Shown here piece by piece: positions 6,269-20,117 of a stretch of DNA of 28,022 nt; position 1 is the first letter of the stretch; every line of letters begins with the position of its first letter. The notes under the pieces were generated by a model. It was not told the origin of the DNA, searched no databases, and saw only the letters and a program-made list of their open reading frames with translations. Source of the stretch: Ga0077527 sp050250695. Lineage in GTDB: Bacteria > Pseudomonadota > Gammaproteobacteria > Burkholderiales > SG8-41. The DNA is taken from positions 1 to 28,022 of the forward strand of contig JBFWOE010000026.1 of the NCBI GenBank assembly GCA_050250695.1. The letters run 5' to 3'. The translations under genes were made by a program, and so were the position numbers.

Positions 6269-7927
6269 ATGCTGCAACGCCTGACCATCCGGGATTTCGT
6301 CATCGTCGAGCGGCTCGAGCTCGAATTCGGTCCCGGTTTTACCGTGCTGACCGGCGAGACGGGCGCCGGCAAATCGATACTGATCGATGCCCTGGCGCTG
6401 GCGCTGGGCGAACGCGCCGATCCCGCCGCGGTACGCCAGGGTGCGGTGCGTGCCGATGTCACCGCGGAGTTCGACATCGCCGGCAACAAACTCCTGCAGT
6501 CATGGCTCGATGACCACGATCTCGCCGGTGACGAGGGTGTCTGCCTGTTGCGGCGCGTGGTCGAATCATCCGGGCGATCCCGCGGTTTCATCAACGGCCA
6601 TGCCGCGACCGCGGCGCAGTTGCGCGAAGCCGGCGACTTCCTGGTCGATATCCACGGCCAGCACCAGCACCAGTCGCTGAGCCGTCCGGCGGCGCAGCGC
6701 GCGCTGACCGATGCCTACGGCGGGCTCGAGTCGCAGGCGGCGCAGGTGACCGATGCCTGGCGCAACTGGCAGCGGCGGCGCGAGGAGCGCCTGGCTTTCG
6801 AGGGCAATGCCGCGGCGATCAATGCCGAACGCGAGCGCCTGGAGTGGCAGTTGCAGGACCTGGACGCGCTGAAACTTTCGCCGGGGGAATGGGCGGCGGT
6901 GGGCGCCGAACATTCACGCCTGGCCCATGCGGCGGGCCTGATCGAGGCCGCGCAGGCCGGCGTGGATATCCTGGCCGACGGCGAGGGCGCGGCGCTGGAA
7001 CAGGTGAATGCCGTCATTGCCCGGTTGCAGCCACTGCTGCAGCATGATCCGCGGTTGAAGGACATACTCGATGCGCTGGTGCCGGCGCAGATCGGGTTGC
7101 AGGAAGGCGCCAGCGCGCTGCGCCGTTACGGCGAACGCACCGACCTCGATCCGCAGCGTTTGCGCGAGGTCGAGCAGCGCCTCGATGCGCTGCATGCGGC
7201 GGCGCGCAAATACCGGGTCGACCCCGATGCATTGCCGGAACTTGCGGCGCATACCCGGGAACGATTGGCGGAACTCGGCGCCGGCGGCGACCCGCAGACC
7301 CTGCGCAAACGCGAAACGGAAGCCGAGGCGGCCTATCGCGATGCCGCGAAAAAACTGACCGCGGGACGCAGGAAGGCGGCGAAAAAACTGGCCGAAGCGG
7401 TTACCGCGGGCATGCAGGACCTGGCCATGCAGGGGGGGATGTTCGAAGTCGCGCTGGAAACGCTGGAGGCACCGGCCGCGCATGGTCTTGAGCAGATCGA
7501 GTTCCGGGTCGCGCCGCACAAGGGCATGGCGCCGCAGCCGGTGGCGAGGACCGCATCCGGCGGCGAACTGTCGCGGCTGTCGCTGGCAATACAGACGGTG
7601 CTCAGCCGTGTGGCGAAGGTGCCGACGCTGATTTTCGACGAGGTCGACGTTGGCATCGGCGGCCGGGTCGCCGAAATCGTCGGCCGCATGCTGCAGTCGC
7701 TGGGCGCCAAACACCAGGTCATGTGCATCACCCACCTGCCGCAGGTCGCGGCCGCGGCGGACCGGCAGTGGCAGGTGAGCAAGGCCGACGTCCGCGGCAG
7801 GGTGACATCCGCGGTGGCCGTGCTCGATGACGACGCGCGGGTCGAGGAAATCGCGCGCATGCTCGGCGGCGTCAAGATCACCGAGACCACGCGCCGGCAC
7901 GCCGCCGAGATGCTTGGCCGGAAATAA
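6269..7927 (+). CDS. recN: RecN, SMC-like DNA repair ATPase
   Basis: RecN is an SMC-related ATPase acting in double-strand break repair with RecA. The 552-residue protein (E. coli 553) has Walker A GETGAGKS at 29-36, a long coiled-coil-rich centre, and a C-terminal half carrying the signature ARTASGGELSRLSLA, Walker B PTLIFDEVDVGIGG, and the CITHLPQVAAAAD switch region. The frame is open upstream to a GTG at 6218, but that stretch is the translated repeat array (YHLPITNFPL), so the ATG at 6269 (MLQRLTIRDF) is the start. No Shine-Dalgarno precedes it: the bases before the ATG are the pyrimidine-rich right arm. The stop lies 5 bases from the stop of the convergent DUF4010 gene. Confidence 0.96.
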   Translation: MLQRLTIRDFVIVERLELEFGPGFTVLTGETGAGKSILIDALALALGERADPAAVRQGAVRADVTAEFDIAGNKLLQSWLDDHDLAGDEGVCLLRRVVESSGRSRGFINGHAATAAQLREAGDFLVDIHGQHQHQSLSRPAAQRALTDAYGGLESQAAQVTDAWRNWQRRREERLAFEGNAAAINAERERLEWQLQDLDALKLSPGEWAAVGAEHSRLAHAAGLIEAAQAGVDILADGEGAALEQVNAVIARLQPLLQHDPRLKDILDALVPAQIGLQEGASALRRYGERTDLDPQRLREVEQRLDALHAAARKYRVDPDALPELAAHTRERLAELGAGGDPQTLRKRETEAEAAYRDAAKKLTAGRRKAAKKLAEAVTAGMQDLAMQGGMFEVALETLEAPAAHGLEQIEFRVAPHKGMAPQPVARTASGGELSRLSLAIQTVLSRVAKVPTLIFDEVDVGIGGRVAEIVGRMLQSLGAKHQVMCITHLPQVAAAADRQWQVSKADVRGRVTSAVAVLDDDARVEEIARMLGGVKITETTRRHAAEMLGRK

Positions 7928-7932
7928 GCCGG

Positions 7933-9183
7933 TCAGGGCGCAAACAGCCAGCCCAGCCAAGCCGCGGCGATGGTCAGCAGCAGTCCCGGCACGACCTGCA
8001 GTGCGAATCGCCGGCCGTTGATGGCCGCGATCACGATCTTGGTGACGGTATTGGTCGTCAGTCCGGCCAGCACGGCCACGGCCGCCTGTGCCGTATCCAG
8101 TTTGTGCGCCGCGACCAGCGATCCTGCGGAAACCGCGGTGGAATGCGCGTCGGCGAAGCCGGTGACGGCGGCGGCGGCGAACAGGCCGGGCGCCCCCATC
8201 CATTCGACCATTGCCGCGGATATGAACAATATCGCGGTGATCGACAGCGCGAACAGCAGCGCCGTGCGGAAGCTGAAAGCGCGGCCATGATCACCGTCAT
8301 CCGCGCCCGGCGGGTGGCGTGCGGTTTCCCAGGCGAAGAGCGCGCCGTAGGCGACGGCCATGACCCCGGCGCAGCCCAGCGGCAAGGTGAGCGTGCGCAG
8401 GGTATCCATGCTGGCCGCCGCCAGCATGACGGTCATCTGCACCAGTGTTGCCACGGTGGACATCACCGCACCGGCCGCAGCGGGCCGCAACAGCGCGGGA
8501 TTTCGCGCCGCGCGTTCGCCCATGCTGCCGATGGTCGCCGCGCTTGATACGAACCCCGAGACAAAACCCGCGACGGCGAGGCCGAAACGCGCGCCGAGCA
8601 TGCGTACGGCGACATGGCCCGCGGCGCCGATGGCGAGCATCAGCACGACGATGGTCCAGGTGATCCGCGGGTTGATGGCTGCATAGGGACCGATGTGGCG
8701 GTCGGGGACCAGCGGCAGCACGACCAGCGTGGCGGCGGCCAGCATCAGCGCGTCTTCGAGTTCCTGCGCGGTCAGTACGCGGCGGACGAAATGGTGGATG
8801 CGGTTGCGCGCTGCGAGCAGTACGACCAGAACAACGGCGAGGCCTGCAGCGAGCGGCGGTTGATGCATCGCCAGTGCGCCCAGCAGCAGCGTCAGCAGCA
8901 GTGCGATTTCGGTGGTCAGCCCCGGGTCATCCCGCAGTGTGCGGTGGTAGCCGATGGCCGTCAGTACCGCCACGCTGCCGGCTACGACTGCCAGCAGGAT
9001 TTCACCGCCGAGCATCATGCCGACCGCGCCGAGCAGCGCGGCAACCGCAAAGGTGCGGATGCCGGCCACCGAGCGCGCCGGTCCAGCGCCTTTGCGCCGT
9101 TCACGTTCGAGCCCGATCATCAGCCCGATGCCGAGCGCGACGGCAAGCTTCAGCCAGGATAGTTCGTCACTCGGCATCAGCAT
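7933..9183 (-). CDS. MgtC/SapB-DUF4010 family membrane protein
   Basis: This 416-residue protein is very hydrophobic with about 11-12 predicted transmembrane helices. The N-terminal region has the MgtC/SapB-like motif ALGIGLMIGLERERR (near residue 16-30). The C-terminal half is DUF4010-like, with conserved GFVSGFVSSAATIGSMG and the GFADAHSTAVSAGSL segment, which place small and polar residues inside membrane helices. The transported substrate or function is not known; MgtC relatives are linked to Mg2+ limitation, but that cannot be transferred safely. It lies between recN (convergent) and fur (same strand, 78 bases upstream). A metal-related role beside fur is only suggestive. Start choices are ATG 9183 or the in-frame ATG two codons later. 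Confidence 0.82.
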   Translation of the reverse strand: MLMPSDELSWLKLAVALGIGLMIGLERERRKGAGPARSVAGIRTFAVAALLGAVGMMLGGEILLAVVAGSVAVLTAIGYHRTLRDDPGLTTEIALLLTLLLGALAMHQPPLAAGLAVVLVVLLAARNRIHHFVRRVLTAQELEDALMLAAATLVVLPLVPDRHIGPYAAINPRITWTIVVLMLAIGAAGHVAVRMLGARFGLAVAGFVSGFVSSAATIGSMGERAARNPALLRPAAAGAVMSTVATLVQMTVMLAAASMDTLRTLTLPLGCAGVMAVAYGALFAWETARHPPGADDGDHGRAFSFRTALLFALSITAILFISAAMVEWMGAPGLFAAAAVTGFADAHSTAVSAGSLVAAHKLDTAQAAVAVLAGLTTNTVTKIVIAAINGRRFALQVVPGLLLTIAAAWLGWLFAP

Positions 9184-9261
9184 GGTTCCAGTTTCGGCGG
9201 CAGGCCGCGGGACTGAAGGACGGATTCCGCGGTGGCGGTGTGCGTCGCGGATACGACGCGG

Positions 9262-9693
9262 TCAGCCGTTTTTCCGGTGCGGGCAATCGCCGCGGGTGCA
9301 GTCGGCGTAGATGTGCAGGGAATGATCGTGGATGCGGAATCCGCGCTCCCTGGCCACTTTTTCCTGCCGTTTTTCGATTTCCGCGTCGTAGAACTCCTCG
9401 ACGTGGCCGCACTGCACGCACACCAGATGGTCGTGGTGGGCGCCCTGGTTGAGTTCGTAGACAGCCTTGCCCGACTCGAAGTGGTGACGCATCAGCAGGC
9501 CGGCCTGCTCGAACTGCGTGAGCACGCGGTAAACGGTGGCAAGGCCGGTATCGGTGCCTTCGTCGACCAGTTTCTTGTAGACATCCTCGGCCGAGAGGTG
9601 GCGGATGTCGCTTTTTTCGAACAGCTCGAGGATGCGCAGCCGCGGCAGGGTGGCCTTGAGGCCGATGGTCTTCAGGTCATCCGGAGAACTCAT
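9262..9693 (-). CDS. fur: Fur, ferric uptake regulator
   Basis: Fur represses iron-uptake genes when loaded with Fe2+. From the ATG at 9693 the protein has 143 residues: MSSPDDLKTIGLKATLPRLRIL, the conserved Fur start. The winged-helix DNA-binding part includes GLATVYRVLTQFEQAGLL (50-67). The metal sites follow: the HHDH run at 86-89, the CVQC pair C92/C95, and C132/C137 near the end, consistent with the structural zinc. An upstream in-frame ATG at 9720 would add nine residues (MSVGTAAIA); family alignment favours 9693. The gene is divergent from bamE, the usual neighbour in Betaproteobacteria. I do not see a convincing Fur box in the 9694-9802 gap. Confidence 0.94.
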   Translation of the reverse strand: MSSPDDLKTIGLKATLPRLRILELFEKSDIRHLSAEDVYKKLVDEGTDTGLATVYRVLTQFEQAGLLMRHHFESGKAVYELNQGAHHDHLVCVQCGHVEEFYDAEIEKRQEKVARERGFRIHDHSLHIYADCTRGDCPHRKNG

Positions 9694-9802
9694 CGCGATT
9701 GCCGCCGTGCCGACGCTCATTGAAGGTCAATTCGGCTATGATACCAACAAAGATTGCAATTGCCTGCCGCCGTGATGCGGGGGCGGAAAACTCCGGATTC
9801 AA

Positions 9803-10162
9803 ATGAAAAGATTACTGATCGTCACGCTGCTGTTGCCTGGCTGCGGCTACATACCCCCGGTCCCGACGCTGGCGCCGCACAGGATCGATGTCCAGCAGGG
9901 CAATTACGTCACCCAGGACATGGTTGCCAAGCTCAAGCCCGGGATGTCGCGCAGCCAAGTGCGTTTCGCGCTGGGCACGCCGCTGATCATTGATCCGTTT
10001 CACAACGATCGCTGGGACTATGTCTACATGCTGCACCGGAAAGGCGAGCTGGCTGAGCAGCGCCGGGTCACCGTATTGTTCAAGGGCGACCAGCTCGACC
10101 GGATCGAGGGTGATATCGTGCCCGGGGCCGCGATTGTGCCGCCGGCGCAGGAGAAAAAATGA
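9803..10162 (+). CDS. bamE: BamE (SmpA/OmlA) outer-membrane assembly lipoprotein
   Basis: BamE is a small lipoprotein of the BAM complex that folds beta-barrel proteins into the outer membrane. The 119-residue precursor has a short signal peptide ending in lipobox LLPGC, so Cys14 would be lipidated. The mature part carries the conserved stretch YVTQDMVAKLKPGMSRSQV, the ALGTPLIIDPFHNDRWDYVY core, and EGDIVP near the end. A short Shine-Dalgarno-like GGA lies upstream. The stop codon overlaps the dapB start by four bases (ATGA), so the two are translationally coupled. It is divergent from fur. Confidence 0.95.
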   Translation: MKRLLIVTLLLPGCGYIPPVPTLAPHRIDVQQGNYVTQDMVAKLKPGMSRSQVRFALGTPLIIDPFHNDRWDYVYMLHRKGELAEQRRVTVLFKGDQLDRIEGDIVPGAAIVPPAQEKK

Positions 10163-10974
10163 GCGTGGCCAAAGTGATGCGCGTCGCCATCGCCGGCAGC
10201 AGCGGCCGGATGGGCCGCATGCTGCTCGAAGCGGTCGTGGAGGACGGCACAGCAAAGCTGGCGGCTGCCCTGGAAGTGGCCGGCAATCCGCAGGTCGGCC
10301 GCGATGCCGGGGAACTGGTCGCTGCTGCACGCGGCGTTACGGTGAGTGACGATCCGGCCCGGGCACTTGCGGGATGCGATGTGCTGATCGATTTCACGCG
10401 CCCCGAGGGCACGCTGCGCCATGTCGCGGCCTGCCTCAGTCTGAAAGTGCGGATGGTGATCGGTACCACCGGTTTCGATGAGGCCGGCAAAAAGGCGATT
10501 GCCGATGCTGCGCGCGAGATCGGCATCGTGTTTGCGCCTAACATGAGCGTCGGCGTCAACGTCACGCTGAAACTGCTGGAAATGGCGGCGCAGGCCATGG
10601 GCGCTGACCACGACATCGAAATCATCGAGGCCCACCACAGGCACAAGGTCGATGCACCCTCGGGCACTGCGCTCAAGATGGGCGAGGTCATTGCCGGGGC
10701 CCTCGGCCGCGACCTGAAGGACTGCGCGGTGTTTGCGCGCGAGGGCGTCACCGGCGAACGCAAGCCGGGCAGCATCGGTTTTGCCACCATTCGCGGCGGC
10801 GACATCGTCGGCGACCACACCGTGCTGTTTGCCGGTACCGGCGAACGGGTCGAAATCACCCACCGCTCGAACAACCGCGTTCATTATGCGCAGGGCGCGC
10901 TGCGCGCCGCGCATTTCCTGATGAGCCGACCACATGGCCTGTACGACATGTGGGATGTGCTGAGTTTGAAGTAA
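10159..10974 (+). CDS. dapB: 4-hydroxy-tetrahydrodipicolinate reductase
   Basis: DapB reduces hydroxy-tetrahydrodipicolinate with NAD(P)H in the lysine and diaminopimelate pathway, feeding peptidoglycan. The 271-residue protein shows the N-terminal dinucleotide-binding GSSGRMGR, the GTTGF motif, FAPNMSVGVNV, and the active-site signature EAHHRHKVDAPSGTA with the catalytic His pair and Lys. A good AGGAG lies before the ATG at 10159, within the end of bamE. In many Proteobacteria carAB follows directly; here a hydrolase gene (11000-11770) is placed between dapB and carA. Confidence 0.97.
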   Translation: MSVAKVMRVAIAGSSGRMGRMLLEAVVEDGTAKLAAALEVAGNPQVGRDAGELVAAARGVTVSDDPARALAGCDVLIDFTRPEGTLRHVAACLSLKVRMVIGTTGFDEAGKKAIADAAREIGIVFAPNMSVGVNVTLKLLEMAAQAMGADHDIEIIEAHHRHKVDAPSGTALKMGEVIAGALGRDLKDCAVFAREGVTGERKPGSIGFATIRGGDIVGDHTVLFAGTGERVEITHRSNNRVHYAQGALRAAHFLMSRPHGLYDMWDVLSLK

Positions 10975-10982
10975 AAATCATT

Positions 10983-10998
10983 TAAAAACAAATACTTA
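10983..10998. repeat. AT-rich element, copy C (inverted)
   Basis: The minus strand reads TAAGTATTTGTTTTTA, matching copy B (2193-2208) at 15 of 16. It fills the short gap between dapB and the next start codon at 11000. It contains AAACAAATACTTA (10986-10998), one mismatch from the IHF consensus WATCAANNNNTTR. Confidence 0.55.
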
Positions 10999-10999
10999 T

Positions 11000-11770
11000 A
11001 TGGTATTTGCGGCACGTGCCGGCATTTTCCTCCTGCTTGCCGCGGTCATCCAGCAGGCCGCGGCCGCCGGCATCGTGGTGCGCGACCTGAGTTATCGCAA
11101 CGGCGACATCGAAGTCAGTGCAAAGCTGTATCTGCCGGCCGGCCCCGCACCCCATCCCGCCGTGCTCTATGTGCATGCCCGCCGCGGCTGGGACCTGGAG
11201 GCCGACGCCCAGGTGCGGCGGATTGTTTCGCGCGGTATTGCCGTCATTGCGCCCGACTACCACAGTCCGCGTTTTATTCCGGCCTGGCCCATCGAGCATG
11301 ATCCGGCGACCGAAAAGGACGTCGAACTCGCGATCGACGCGCTGAAGAAGGTTCCGGAGGTGCGCTCCAACCGCATCTGCGTGGTCGGATTTTCGCGCGG
11401 CGGTTACCACGCGCTGCTGCTGGCGGCGCGGCGCCGCGAAGTGGCCTGCATCGTTACCTGGTACGGACACATGGTGAACCCGAATGCGCCGGAGCCGGTG
11501 CAGGTCTATCGTTATGCGCCGGAAATTGAAAAGATCAACGTGCCGGTGATGTTCATCGTCGGCGAAGAAGAGCAGGAACTGCGGCGCACCGGCATCCGTC
11601 GCGCCTATTACGCGCTGATGAAACGTGGCGTGCAGGTGGAAATGCTGATGTATCCGCATGCACGCCGGGCCTTCGATTTCCGCCAGGACCAGCGCGAAGA
11701 AGAGAAACTGGCGACCGAAGACGCAGCGCTGCGCGCCGCCGCTTTTATCCGGCACGCGCTGGCCCGCTGA
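11000..11770 (+). CDS. Exported dienelactone-hydrolase-like alpha/beta hydrolase
   Basis: This 256-residue protein starts with a signal peptide (hydrophobic FLLLAAVIQQAAAA, cleavage likely near residue 23), so it is probably periplasmic. The rest looks like the dienelactone hydrolase family: PHPAVLYVHARRGW as the oxyanion region, IAVIAPDYHSPR after beta-4, the nucleophile elbow GFSRGG with Ser132, and VPVMFIVGEEEQ where the acid is expected. The canonical YPGAGHAF histidine site reads YPHARRAF, so the usual His is Arg223, with H220 three residues earlier. The usual Asp region has only Glu (189-191). It may use shifted residues or have lost hydrolase activity. The substrate is unknown. There is no Shine-Dalgarno; the start is preceded by AT-rich repeat copy C. 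Confidence 0.78.
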   Translation: MVFAARAGIFLLLAAVIQQAAAAGIVVRDLSYRNGDIEVSAKLYLPAGPAPHPAVLYVHARRGWDLEADAQVRRIVSRGIAVIAPDYHSPRFIPAWPIEHDPATEKDVELAIDALKKVPEVRSNRICVVGFSRGGYHALLLAARRREVACIVTWYGHMVNPNAPEPVQVYRYAPEIEKINVPVMFIVGEEEQELRRTGIRRAYYALMKRGVQVEMLMYPHARRAFDFRQDQREEEKLATEDAALRAAAFIRHALAR

Positions 11771-11795
11771 TTGCGCGATTCAGGGTCGTCGCGGT

Positions 11796-11824
11796 TTGTC
11801 GCGGCACGGCCTCTCGCGTATAAT
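11796..11824 (+). promoter_or_regulatory. Sigma-70 promoter of carAB
   Basis: TTGTCG (11796-11801), a 17-base spacer, and a perfect TATAAT (11819-11824). Transcription would start near 11831, giving a carA leader of about 70 bases. This is the clearest sigma-70 promoter in the window. Confidence 0.75.
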
Positions 11825-11839
11825 CCTGACTTCAAGTAC

Positions 11840-11866
11840 AGCGGGACGGGCTGCAATCCGTCCCGC
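11840..11866 (+). promoter_or_regulatory. Stem-loop in the carA leader
   Basis: AGCGGGACGG pairs perfectly with CCGTCCCGCT over 10 bp, with an 8-base loop (GCTGCAAT). It lies just after the predicted transcription start and 37 bases before the carA start codon. There is no T-run after it, so it is not an ordinary intrinsic terminator. It may be a leader control element for pyrimidine or arginine response, or an mRNA-stabilising 5' hairpin. Confidence 0.6.
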
Positions 11867-11902
11867 TTGTCGCATCAAACCCAATAAAATCAGGAGCTTG
11901 TC

Positions 11903-16268
<4,366 letters not shown>

Positions 16269-16336
16269 GCCGGTACGACGCGCGTTGCCGCGAGCCGGTT
16301 GAATTCACTGTTTATACGGAAAGTGGGGGCGTTCCC

Positions 16337-16813
16337 ATGGTTGCTAAAACTCCATTGACGATCAGAGGTGCGGAATTGCTGCGTGCCGAGCTGCACGAGC
16401 TCAAGTCCGTGCAGCGTCCCGCCATCATCAATGCGATCGCCGAGGCGCGTTCGCATGGCGACCTGTCGGAGAATGCCGAGTATGCCGCGGCCAAGGAGCG
16501 ACAGAGCTTCATCGAGGGCCGTATTGCCGAAGTGGAATCCAAGATTTCGAACGCCCAGATCATCGACCCGGCGACCATCGATACCGACGGGCGCTGCGTA
16601 TTCGGCGCGACGGTGGACCTGGAGGAGACCGGCGGCACCGCGGTGACCTACCAGATCGTCGGCGACGACGAGGCCGATATCAAGCAGGGCAAGATTTCCA
16701 TCAGTTCGCCGATTGCGCGCGCCCTGATCGGCAAGTACGCGGGCGACATTGCCGAGGTGCAGGCGCCCGGCGGCGTGCGCGAATACGAGATCATCGACAT
16801 CCGTTACGTTTAG
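16337..16813 (+). CDS. greA: Transcription elongation factor GreA
   Basis: GreA rescues backtracked RNA polymerase by stimulating transcript cleavage. The 158-residue protein has the N-terminal coiled-coil with the acidic tip HGDLSENAEYAAAKERQ; D42 and E45 correspond to the tip residues that reach the polymerase active site. The C-terminal FKBP-like domain contains FGATVDLEETGG and ISISSPIARALIGK. A purine-rich GTGGGGG lies 8-14 bases before the ATG. The carAB-greA order is common in Betaproteobacteria, and it may be read from the carA promoter. Confidence 0.97.
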   Translation: MVAKTPLTIRGAELLRAELHELKSVQRPAIINAIAEARSHGDLSENAEYAAAKERQSFIEGRIAEVESKISNAQIIDPATIDTDGRCVFGATVDLEETGGTAVTYQIVGDDEADIKQGKISISSPIARALIGKYAGDIAEVQAPGGVREYEIIDIRYV

Positions 16814-16896
16814 TGCACCGCTGTACCGGGGCCTTGCAGTCGATTGCCGTGACCCTCCGGGCGGGCAGCGTGTGGGTAAACGGTTTTGCGTTGCCG

Positions 16897-16917
16897 CCTT
16901 GATCATCCCGATCAGGG
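16897..16917. terminator. Possible weak bidirectional terminator between greA and yhbY
   Basis: CCTTGATC, loop ATCCC, GATCAGGG forms an 8-bp stem with one G-T pair, in the 144-base gap between the convergent stops of greA and yhbY. There is no T-tract on either side, so the terminator call is weak. I see nothing else in this gap. Confidence 0.3.
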
Positions 16918-16957
16918 GCGAAAATGACCGGCAGAACGGACAGGGCAGGAGCCCGGT

Positions 16958-17341
16958 TCAGGAACCCTGGAAACTGCGCTTGGTCCGATGCGGACCCTTG
17001 CTGCGCCGCGCCGGTTTTCTGTCGGCGGCATCAGGTTTGCGGCCGGCCCGGGCCGGCGCTGCATCACCTTCGGGACGCGGACGGTAGATGACCAGGATTT
17101 TTCCGATATGCTGGACGGCGGCGGCATCGAGGCGGGCACAGATGTCATCGATCAGCGATTGCCGGCTTGCTCGATCGTCGCCGAACACGCGGATCTTGAT
17201 CAGTTCGTGGCTTTTCAGGCCGATGTCGATCTCGCGTACCACGGTCGGCGTCAGGCCGGCGTCGCCGATCATGACGACAGGGTGCAGGTGGTGGGCGCGC
17301 GCCTTGAGTTCGCGGCGCTGCGCGGGGTTCAGGGTAATCAT
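16958..17341 (-). CDS. yhbY: YhbY, CRS1-YhbY (CRM) domain RNA-binding protein
   Basis: YhbY binds the large ribosomal subunit precursor and is linked to 50S assembly. The 127-residue protein has the compact CRM fold over residues 1-90: LNPAQRRELKARAHHL, then the RNA-binding GDAGLT loop in the place of the GxxG motif, then IDIGLKSHELIKIRV and a C-terminal IGKILVIYR. A basic, proline-rich tail of about 35 residues follows (RRSKGPHRTKRSFQGS), longer than in E. coli, and probably also contacts RNA. It is divergent from rlmE, which methylates 23S rRNA, so the two may be linked by ribosome biogenesis. Confidence 0.92.
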   Translation of the reverse strand: MITLNPAQRRELKARAHHLHPVVMIGDAGLTPTVVREIDIGLKSHELIKIRVFGDDRASRQSLIDDICARLDAAAVQHIGKILVIYRPRPEGDAAPARAGRKPDAADRKPARRSKGPHRTKRSFQGS

Positions 17342-17401
17342 GCGCGGAGTCTAGCAGTTTGCGGCGCAGTGATGGCTGCATCATGGGGCTGGCTGGAATA
17401 G

Positions 17402-18028
17402 ATGGCGAAGAACAAATCGAACAAGGCGTGGATGCACGAGCATGTAACGGATCCGTACGTGCGGCGTGCGCAGACGGAAGGCATGCGCTCGCGCGCCGCC
17501 TACAAGCTGCAGCAACTCGCCGAACGTGACAGGCTGCTGAAGCCGGGCATGACGGTAGTTGACCTGGGGGCAGCACCCGGCGGCTGGTCACAGGTAGCGC
17601 GTCGCGCGACGGGTGATGCCGGCCGCGTGATTGCCGTCGACCTGCTCGAAATGACGCCGGTAGCCGGGGTCAGCTTCATCCATGGTGATTTTGGCGACGA
17701 TGCGGTACTGGCGCAGGTCGAGCACCTGCTTGACGGCCATGGTGCAGACCTTGTGTTGTCGGACATGGCCCCCAATATCTCGGGAGTGGCGGCGGTGGAT
17801 CAGGCGCGCAGCGTGGGCCTGGCCGAGCTGGCGCTGGATTTCGCAGTCAAGCATTTGAAACCTCAGGGGAATTTTCTGGTCAAAGTATTCCAGGGTTCGG
17901 GTTTCGAGACGCTGGTGGCGGAAATCCGGCGCCGTTTTGTCCAGGTCTTGATCCGCAAACCGGAGGCATCCCGCAGCCGCTCGAACGAGGTCTACGTGGT
18001 GGCCAAGGGCCTGAAAGCACGGCAATAG
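17402..18028 (+). CDS. rlmE: 23S rRNA 2'-O-methyltransferase RlmE (FtsJ/RrmJ)
   Basis: RlmE methylates the 2'-O of U2552 in 23S rRNA using S-adenosylmethionine, late in 50S maturation. The 208-residue protein has the SAM-binding VVDLGAAPGGWSQ (52-64). The catalytic tetrad K35, D121 (SDMAPN), K161 (LVKVFQG), E196 (SNEVYVV) has spacings 86, 40 and 35, identical to E. coli RlmE (K38, D124, K164, E199). It is followed by ftsH, as in E. coli and many Proteobacteria. The ATG at 17402 starts the conserved N-terminus and the basic tail is normal. Confidence 0.97.
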   Translation: MAKNKSNKAWMHEHVTDPYVRRAQTEGMRSRAAYKLQQLAERDRLLKPGMTVVDLGAAPGGWSQVARRATGDAGRVIAVDLLEMTPVAGVSFIHGDFGDDAVLAQVEHLLDGHGADLVLSDMAPNISGVAAVDQARSVGLAELALDFAVKHLKPQGNFLVKVFQGSGFETLVAEIRRRFVQVLIRKPEASRSRSNEVYVVAKGLKARQ

Positions 18029-18131
18029 TGTGGTTTTCGGGGTTTGGCCGGGCTGCGGCGCCGGGAAAAAACGTCTAGAATTGAAACACTTAGATTCAAG
18101 AGCAGGCGCTGCCGCAAAATCGGGGCGCGAC

Positions 18132-18137
18132 AAGGAG
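18132..18137 (+). promoter_or_regulatory. Ribosome binding site that fixes a TTG start for ftsH
   Basis: AAGGAG lies five bases before the TTG at 18143. That codon starts the conserved FtsH N-terminus NNLMKNMAVWLVI. The alternative open frame from 18044 has no such site, and the later ATG at 18155 is too far from it. Confidence 0.8.
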
Positions 18138-18142
18138 CGATT

Positions 18143-20032
<1,890 letters not shown>

Positions 20033-20059
20033 TGCCGGCTTGAAGGTTGCTGCGTGAAT

Positions 20060-20116
20060 GGCGAGGGAAGGCCGGCCGGCTTTTCCTTCTCCCGATTACC
20101 CCTTCCTTCCCTCGCC
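20060..20116. repeat. 12-bp perfect inverted repeat before folP
   Basis: GGCGAGGGAAGG (20060-20071) and CCTTCCCTCGCC (20105-20116) form a perfect 12-bp inverted repeat with a 33-base loop. The second arm ends one base before the folP ATG at 20118, so the folP Shine-Dalgarno position is occupied by CCTTCCCTCGCCG. In RNA this would form a strong hairpin just before the start codon. Confidence 0.75.
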
Positions 20117-20117
20117 G

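Noticed and set aside
9694..9802. Fur box between fur and bamE
   Set aside because: The gap is AT-richer and contains GCAATTGC, but no 19-bp match to GATAATGATAATCATTATC that I would accept.
18044..18142. N-terminal extension of ftsH
   Set aside because: The extension lacks the FtsH N-terminal helix; the TTG at 18143 has AAGGAG at the right spacing and the conserved start.
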